Shown one piece after another: positions 58,159 to 64,000 of a stretch of 64,000 nt of DNA. The number at the start of each line of letters is the position of its first letter. The stretch's first letter is position 1. The notes below the pieces were generated by a model. The model was not told the origin of the DNA and made no database searches. It saw nothing but the letters and a program-made list of their open reading frames with translations. Position numbers and translations under genes: made by a program. Origin of the DNA: Lepiota brunneoincarnata (lineage: Eukaryota; Basidiomycota; Agaricomycetes; Agaricales; Agaricaceae); the NCBI GenBank assembly GCA_023014365.1, contig JAEBUN010000005.1, forward strand, positions 1,984,001 through 2,048,000. The letters are read 5' to 3'.

Positions 58159-58323
58159 AGGTGGAGGATGTCCTCCTGGCAACCACAGGGTGTGTGGCAC
58201 ACCCTTAGGCTTTGTGACTTGTTCGGAAATTCATTTGCGAGCGGTGTGACAGTGACCGTGGGAATATACTGTATTGCCCTTCCCCTCCTTGTTCAATATT
58301 TTTTTGTGGGATGGGTGTGTAGG

Positions 58324-58338
58324 GTGTGTGTGTGTGTG
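58324..58338 (+). repeat. short GT dinucleotide run
   Basis: An uninterrupted (GT)7-type run followed by GT/GC-rich sequence, in the intergenic region upstream of the PIN4-like gene. The region 58159-58564 otherwise shows no gene. Confidence 0.7.
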
Positions 58339-58564
58339 CGTGTGCGTATGCTGCTGGCAGGCTCAGTTGTAAATGTATATAGCATGAAGACTGCAGAGAA
58401 TGCAGAGAACGGATGAAAGGGGGGAGATGTGGTGGGCCTCGTGTCAGGGCGTGACGTGATAAGCAGAGACCAACAACTGACTTGTTCGCACAAGCGATCT
58501 CTTCCTTCACTTTTTCTCTCTTACGAGCGACGACAGATATCAGGTCAACCACCCCTTCTTCATC

Positions 58565-60397
58565 ATGACTGGTTCTCCCCCAGATATCTCCACTCTCTCG
58601 CTCTCCTCTCAGCCACGTCTTCATGACACTTATGATTACGACGTCAACGCAGCTAGGCCGCAATACCACTTCAATACTACCCAGGGCCTCCAGCAGTCTC
58701 CCTACAACCCATTGTCAAGCCTCGGCCAGTCCCCGCTCAAGCCCAAGACCGCCATCCGCGCCGGTTTGCCTTCCGTATGTCTCGCGCCCCGATTCCCATC
58801 GATATACTCATCCCTTTCTAATAGCAATGGCTCGACAACAATTCGCCCGACAGTCGCTCATTGTCTCCACACAACAACTCTGATTTCTCCTCCGCTGGCG
58901 GTTCTCCCCCTATGGGGCACCTCAATCCCCCCCCACCCCTTCCTATGCCAGCTGTCGCTCCACCGCAAAGCGCGGAAGACGAAATCATTCCAACCGCCAT
59001 TGTTATTAAGAATATACCGTTCAATGTGAAACGCGAGACTCTTCTAGGCATAATAGTCAGTGTCTTTCCTCCATACATATGATCTGCAGTTCCTGTGCTG
59101 ATATTCTCTAGGAATCCTTGGCGATTCCTACCCCTTACGCCTTCAATTACCACTTGGATCAAGCAGGTTCATTCCGTGGTTTAGCTTTTGCCAATTTCCG
59201 CCAGCCAGCTGACGCCGATGCCGTCGTGGCTGCTTTGAATGGTTTTGATGTCCAAGGAAGGAAGCTCCGGGTTGAGTACAAAAAGGTGTTGCAAGCTGGA
59301 GAAAAGGAAAGGATCGAAAGGGAAAAGGCAATTCGCAGGATGCGCTCAATGCAACTCGAGAAAGAGCAGCAGGCCCAGCAGCAGCAAGGCAGTATCAATC
59401 AACTCTATGAAGACTATGGGACAGTTGTATCTTCTACATTTACCCCCCCGCTCTCCTACTCTTCGAATTACCAGTACTCGCCCTCCTTGACGACTTCTCC
59501 CTACAATTTGGGTGTTAACGCGGCTCCTGGGGCCCCCCAGCCGCCTGCTACACCCAGTGCTTCTGAAAAAGCATCGAACGAGCTTGACATGAATGATCCC
59601 TCTACTTTGGAGATCTACTCTAGGATTCTGCTATTCAAAGACGATCCCATGCGAGATGAACTTGCGTTCTCCAGGTCGCTTTCTCCCAAGCAACGAAGAG
59701 TCGTCCATCTCGTTGCCCAGAAGCTTGGTGTCTATCACTACTCGGTTGGAGAGGGCGAAGAACGCTATGCAGTTGTTACCCGCATTGATCCTCAAAAGGT
59801 ATGTTGACAATTTTCGACAGGTGGGATCGTTTGGTGCTAACTACTTATGGTAATTTACTTGTCATTTACAACTACTAGCAACAACAACAACAACAGCAGC
59901 AGCAGCAGCAGTCGTCTGGTCCACGGGTTCATACCCTCACTCGTGCTCCATCTGCGTACCTCTCTCCCACTGCTCAGTCTCCACAAGCTCCGCAGTCTCT
60001 GCGGGTGAAGAAGTCTATGCCAGATATGAAGACTCTTCATAGTACTCAGGCGCCCCGACTTCATCCCCGCGCCTCCAACGGCAACATTCGCGAAGGCTAT
60101 GCCACTATCGCTTCACCCTCTCGCCGGGTCTCTACAGGCTTCGGCTCTTTGTTCTCCAACGGCAGTCCATTCGGTGGTGCTGGTGTTCCTCCCGTTCCGA
60201 CTCTCCCTTCTTCCATTCATTCTACGACCCTGAACGGGAGTGGCGGACACGAGGTTTTGAGCAACGTTATTCGCCAGCCACGCGGACCTGGCACTGGGGG
60301 ATTTGGCAGGAGGGAGAGCAGGGCTACCGCCGGGGAGACGGTTACGCAGACTAGAGGTGTGCTTGACGCTACAACTTACGAGCCTTTGGAAGTCTGA
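58565..60397 (+). CDS. PIN4: RRM and R3H domain RNA-binding protein, Pin4-like
   Basis: The start at 58565 (MTGSPPDISTLSLSS) follows a short pyrimidine-rich leader. The RRM has RNP2 IVIKNIPF and RNP1 FRGLAFANF, followed by VVAALNGFDVQGRKLRVEY. A charged helix (EKERIEREKAIRRMRSM) and a Gln-rich stretch come next. The R3H region is LEIYSRILLFKDDPMRDELAF followed by PKQRRVVHLVAQKLGVYH, with the R-x3-H core RVVH preceded by Arg. A polyglutamine tract opens the last exon. The C-terminus is Ser/Gly-rich, ending TTYEPLEV at 60397. Domain order matches fungal Pin4/Cip2 proteins linked to mRNA stability and checkpoint control. Confidence 0.85.
59879..59911 (+). repeat. CAA/CAG repeat encoding 11 glutamines
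   Basis: Five CAA followed by six CAG codons, placed directly at the 5' end of the last exon, right after the acceptor ACTACTAG. Such tracts vary in length between strains. Its location next to a splice site makes it a possible source of splice or length variation. Confidence 0.8.
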
Positions 60398-61125
60398 TCG
60401 TCTGGGTGGTCGCAGGTCGTTCAGATAGTCTTACGGGTGATGATGGACGAGGTGATTGAAGCTGACATGTAATATAGCTCGTCTCATTGCGCCCCTGATC
60501 AATTGCTTTTTCTCGTCTTTGAATGCTTTTCTCCGTCTTGGCATACTTTGTGTACTTGCGATCGGTGCTTCGTGCCGGTATTTTTTTTTGGGGGTGGTGA
60601 ATGCTTGTTTCAGCACATGGCCCTCGTGTGAGGGAAGAGCAGTCCCTCCTTATCGATTTATCTCCTTTCCCCTGCGCCTGCCCCATCATCCTACTGGAAT
60701 CATTCATCAAAACGTCACCCTTATTTCCCTATACTGTACATCCGTTGCTTGTTAAATCTATGCTCGATTTCACTTGACGCACACGCTCCTTTCTTCTCCA
60801 CCCACCTTATTAGTATCAAAAACTCAAATGACTTGTGCATATACTGAAAACTGGTTTTCCCATCGGTCTATCATCCAATTGGCAATTGACTCAGCTACGT
60901 AGAAATGTCTGGTCTGTTCCTCGTATATTTTTCATACACTAACAAAGATACCCCTTTGTCTGAGCTCGTGCCCCTGGTTATGAGGTTTGTATGCGACTTG
61001 GGGGCTCTGCCTGTAACATAAAGGTCACGTGATCCATTGGTCGGCCAAAAAAAAAAAAGGAGTCCAAAAATAGCCTAAGCACGGCCAGTGGTAAATTCCA
61101 ACAGCCAAACCTTCCGATACCGAGA
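60398..61125. other. intergenic region, PIN4 3' end and NUC1 promoter
   Basis: No gene recognised in about 730 bp. It contains a CACGTG core at 61026-61031 in GGTCACGTGATC, about 95 bp upstream of the NUC1 start, followed by an A12 run at 61049-61060. Confidence 0.5.
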
Positions 61126-62565
61126 ATGCCTGGCTCAGCCATCGTACATGCTGCTGTATTTACTGCTGGTGCCGTATTTGGAGGCGGGATAGCTGCTGTT
61201 GTGGCAAATAGGACTAACCAGCAACATATACCTCCATCGAGGCCGTCATCGGCGCAGCAGCCTTCGCCGATTGTGCAGGTTGACGCATGCGGGAAACCGA
61301 GGGTTGTTGAGGGCGAAAAGGTAGCTGAAAGAATGGAGTCTCCGGTATTGAAATATGGTTACCCTGGTGAGCCCTTATAGTTTAGTTATGGGTGAAAGCT
61401 CAAGTGGTACATGGCTGGATAGGACCAGTATCTGACTTCATGCAGAGAAAGGCGTATGTCGCTGTGTATGACCGGAGGTTGAGGCACCCTGCTTGGGTCT
61501 GTATGCTACTTTGACTTGTGTGTTCTTGGTGGTGCAGGTGTGCTTATTTCGAGTTCGTAGACTGCTGAACACCTGACACTTGCGTCGCTGGGCAAATCAA
61601 AGGTTGCACCGCCCGAGGATGGTGCTGGTGGCGATAGGGTAAATTCAACATTTAAGGAGGATGAATCCATTCCGGCGACGTTTCGCTCTCGGCTACAGGA
61701 TTACTTCAGGAGTGGGTATGATCGAGGGCATATGTGAGTAAACAGGTTCTTGTGCGTATTTCGGCTTGTCCGTTGGTTGATGTGTGTGTAGGGTACCTGC
61801 TGCAGATGCGAAGATTTCACAGGTTGGTGGTCAGTTCTCTGAGGGCTGGCTCTCGGAAACACTAATGGAAAGACGCGGTTTACAGGGTGCTATGGATGAA
61901 ACTTTCTTCTTGTCCAACATTGCACCGCAGGTCGGGGATGGGTTTAACAGACATTGTGAGCTTTGGTTAATTTCGCGATGCGTATACCTGACGTGCGACT
62001 TCAGACTGGGCATACCTGGAGGATTGGTGCCGTCGGCTGACTGGCAACTTCCAGGACGTCTATGTATTTACGGTGCCCTTGTATCTCCCCAGGAAGGATG
62101 TTGATGGCAAGTGGCGTGTGGTAAGTCAATTTCTAAAGGGTTTCTCTAGACTTTGCAACTCACTGAGGCGTATAGACACACGAGGTCATCGGAAATCCGC
62201 CGAATGTCTCTGTGCCAACCCATTTCGCCAAGGTAGTGTTGACGTCGAGGCCCTCGTCACCGGCCACTCCCGACAAATTAGAAGTTTCAACGGGAGCTTT
62301 TGTTCTTCCAAACGCGGTGATTCCGGATGAGGCTCCCCTGACGGGTTTCGTTGTACCAGGTTTGTAATTACCCCTCGGTTAAGACTTGTCGGACTGATGA
62401 ATTCTGTAGTGGAGGCGGTGGAGCGTGCTGCCGGTTTGACACTCTTTTCTGATGAAGTCAAGTCGGGCTCCACGCACATCTGCCAGACGGTAAAGTGCGA
62501 AGTCGTCGTACGGAAATTTGACGACGCCCGAAAGAATTTCAAGAAGATTGCAGTACCCAAACCAT
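61126..62565 (+). CDS. NUC1: mitochondrial endonuclease G-type nuclease Nuc1
   Basis: DNA/RNA non-specific endonuclease of the mitochondrial intermembrane space. The start at 61126 gives MPGSAIVHAAVFTAGAVFGG, a hydrophobic N-terminal anchor. The beta-beta-alpha-metal core includes KAYVAVYDRRLRHPAW, FRSRLQDYFRSGYDRGHMVPA with the DRGH motif, and the metal asparagine in FFLSNIAPQ. It continues with YLEDWCRRLTGNFQDVYVF and a C-terminal region ending FKKIAVPKP at TAG 62563. Six short introns can be placed. It is convergent with the mL46 gene (87 bp between stops). Confidence 0.92.
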
Positions 62566-62652
62566 AGCTTACATTTGATCACACACAATTCGGTTCAACA
62601 CATATCATGGATAGGATTAACGTGAAGTAGGATAAGCAAGGATAAGGCGGAA

Positions 62653-63714
62653 TCATAAGTCTGAGAGCATGTCCTTCACGTTCTCCCAGTATTCCTTATC
62701 TACTTGTTGCCCAACCTCCTGTTTGGTTAGCCATGCAAAGTCTTGGATGCCCTTTGCGGGTCGGACCTGGCCTGCCATAATATGGGCTTTGAAGAAAAAG
62801 ATAGCATGCTGTGAGAAAGCTGAGTAAGAGTAATTGTGGGAGGCAAAACATGTAGGGATGCTCACCTCTGGAGCAGTGGGGTCGGACTGGGGAGGTTTAT
62901 AAACTCCAATAGGATTCCGGGTCACAATCCAGGTATCCATATGTTCACCGCATTCAGCATGGAGATCCTTTTGAGCAGCCTGGGGGACGTCAGAGTGCTA
63001 CCTAACACCACGGAGAGAGCGTAATGTTCACCTGGTGCAACAGATCATCCTTTTCAACCCCTCCCTGCGGGAACCGCCATTTTTCCTTGCCATTCTCCCT
63101 GGTCTTAAGCAAGAGATATAAATTCCGCTCGCCTACTCGATCGAGACACTTTGTGTCGCCAGACTTATCCGACGGGTGTTCTCTAGGAGCCAGGGACTCA
63201 CCCTCACCCTCTTGCTGAGCCAGTAGCTTGACAGCAGCTCTGTCCGCCTCCGCTTTCTCCGGGTCCTGGTAGTCGTCCAGAGAAAAGGTTGGGCCAAAAG
63301 CGGCCATCTCGCGTTCCTTTTCCTCGAGGCTAAACCGAGTTTCGAGGAGAGAGCCTTGTTTGAAGTAAAAGTCGACAGGGAAAGGCTGGTGGAGGGCGCG
63401 TCGGATGCGGGCTTGGTAGGTGTAGTATGCTTGTTCAAAGGAAGTAGGGGTACGGGTGAGGATGGGGGAACGATTGAGGATGATAGCGGTGGAGAGACGG
63501 GGCTTTGTGGGCTTTTGGGCTGTGATGGGTTGGGAAGGGACTAGGTCGGTGGTGTGAGTCTCTGTTGTGAATGTTCGACATAGCGAACGCTGTGTGACTA
63601 GGCATTTGAGAATGAGTATTTGTGCGAGTAGAATATGAACATACGAGGGGAGAGAACGCGTCGTCTGAACATCCCTCGTTGCGCTGATATTAATTTTCTG
63701 GCAGAAACGCGCAT
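62653..63714 (-). CDS. MRPL17: mitochondrial large ribosomal subunit protein mL46
   Basis: Component of the mitochondrial ribosome with a degenerate Nudix fold. The start at 63714 encodes a basic presequence, MRVSARKLISAQRGMFRRRV, joined across intron 63598-63644 to TQRSLCRTFTTETH. Typical blocks follow: STAIILNRSPILTRTPTSFE, SLDDYQDPEKAEADRAAVKL, NLYLLLKTRENGKEKWRFPQ and GGVEKDDLLHQAAQKDL. The end reads IQDFAWLTKQEVGQQVDKEY and stops at 62653. The family has lost Nudix catalysis. The start was chosen because a nearer in-frame ATG would delete the presequence. Confidence 0.85.
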
Positions 63715-63804
63715 CCGAATATTTCGTTGCAGTGGTCACGTGGAACCGTGTGACACGCCGTCTGCCCCTCCGTCATCACAGTAAGTAATATCCTCCTATC
63801 CACA
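63715..63804. promoter_or_regulatory. 90-bp divergent promoter, mL46 / VMA13, with CACGTG core
   Basis: Two divergent start codons lie 90 bp apart. A CACGTG core is at 63737-63742 (GGTCACGTGG), the sixth such core in non-coding DNA of this window. Shared control of a mitochondrial ribosomal protein and a V-ATPase subunit is inferred only. Confidence 0.45.
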
Positions 63805-64000
63805 ATGTCTGTCTCCCTCGTATCCAATCCATCTCTCGATGAGAACTCAACCAAGATACGGAACAAGAACGTTCCATGGGAGGTAGGCGAGGATTTGAAT
63901 TATCTTGAGCAGGAAGACTCATCATGATCTAGGCATACCAACGTGCCGATCTAATCACCCTCGAGGAGCTTTCGCTGATCAAGAAGGTCGACCGCCAGCC
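63805..64000 (+). CDS. VMA13: V-type ATPase subunit H (Vma13), 5' part only
   Basis: Regulatory subunit of the V1 sector of the vacuolar proton pump. The start at 63805 gives MSVSLVSNPSLDENSTKIRN, then NVPWE. An intron (about 63881-63932) joins to AYQRADLITLEELSLIKKVD, the conserved N-terminal helix pair of subunit H. The window ends in exon 2, so the gene is truncated by the window edge, not by mutation. Confidence 0.8.

Noticed and set aside
1..64000. CRISPR arrays, bacterial operons, prophage or biosynthetic gene cluster
   Set aside because: The window is intron-rich eukaryotic DNA with unlinked housekeeping genes. No spaced repeat array or polyketide, peptide or terpene synthase is visible.

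Overview
The window is nuclear DNA of a filamentous fungus, most likely an agaricomycete basidiomycete. Evidence: dense genes on both strands, many short introns (mostly about 45-65 nt), little intergenic space, and fungal forms of the encoded proteins (Bmt2, Spt16, Hrq1, Fes1, Gea-type Arf-GEF, Ede1, Pin4). A Rhizoctonia/Ceratobasidium-like source would fit, but I cannot confirm this from sequence alone. Gene models were built by reading spliced frames by eye. Outer boundaries are firmer than each internal splice site.

Layout. 0.8-13.6 kb: tetraspanin, 25S rRNA methyltransferase Bmt2, a 5'-nucleotidase-type phosphoesterase, a small unknown membrane protein, a large acidic disordered protein, Pol III subunit Rpc82 and an UPF0046-type metallophosphoesterase with three GC-AG introns. 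13.6-21.3 kb: an almost perfect 1.7-kb inverted repeat whose 4.25-kb loop is occupied by SPT16 (FACT). Each arm carries a complete 88-aa gene and a polytopic membrane-protein gene. The right arm also contains the promoter and start of HRQ1, and the left arm holds a truncated copy of that HRQ1 start. 21.2-36.9 kb: HRQ1, SCYL2-type pseudokinase, alpha-arrestin-like protein, 3-hydroxyisobutyrate dehydrogenase, an extended SDR and a cytochrome b561 protein. 37-47.4 kb: Arf-GEF Gea, proteasome alpha4 (Pre6), a C78-type zinc-finger peptidase, TFIIH subunit Tfb3 and a small unknown gene. 49-54.5 kb: Ede1/Eps15 and a UBE2C-type E2. 55.7-64 kb: a FES1-like gene with several reading-frame breaks, a small proline-rich protein, Pin4-like RRM/R3H protein, Nuc1 endonuclease, mitochondrial ribosomal protein mL46 and the 5' end of VMA13.

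Most genes are unlinked housekeeping functions, and no biosynthetic cluster is evident. The most unusual element is the inverted duplication around SPT16. The two membrane-protein copies differ at the C-terminus: one ends in a KxKxx-type ER-retrieval signal, while the other has lost it through a one-base insertion. Several divergent gene pairs are separated by only about 90 bp, and CACGTG (bHLH/Cbf1-type) cores recur in the intergenic regions.
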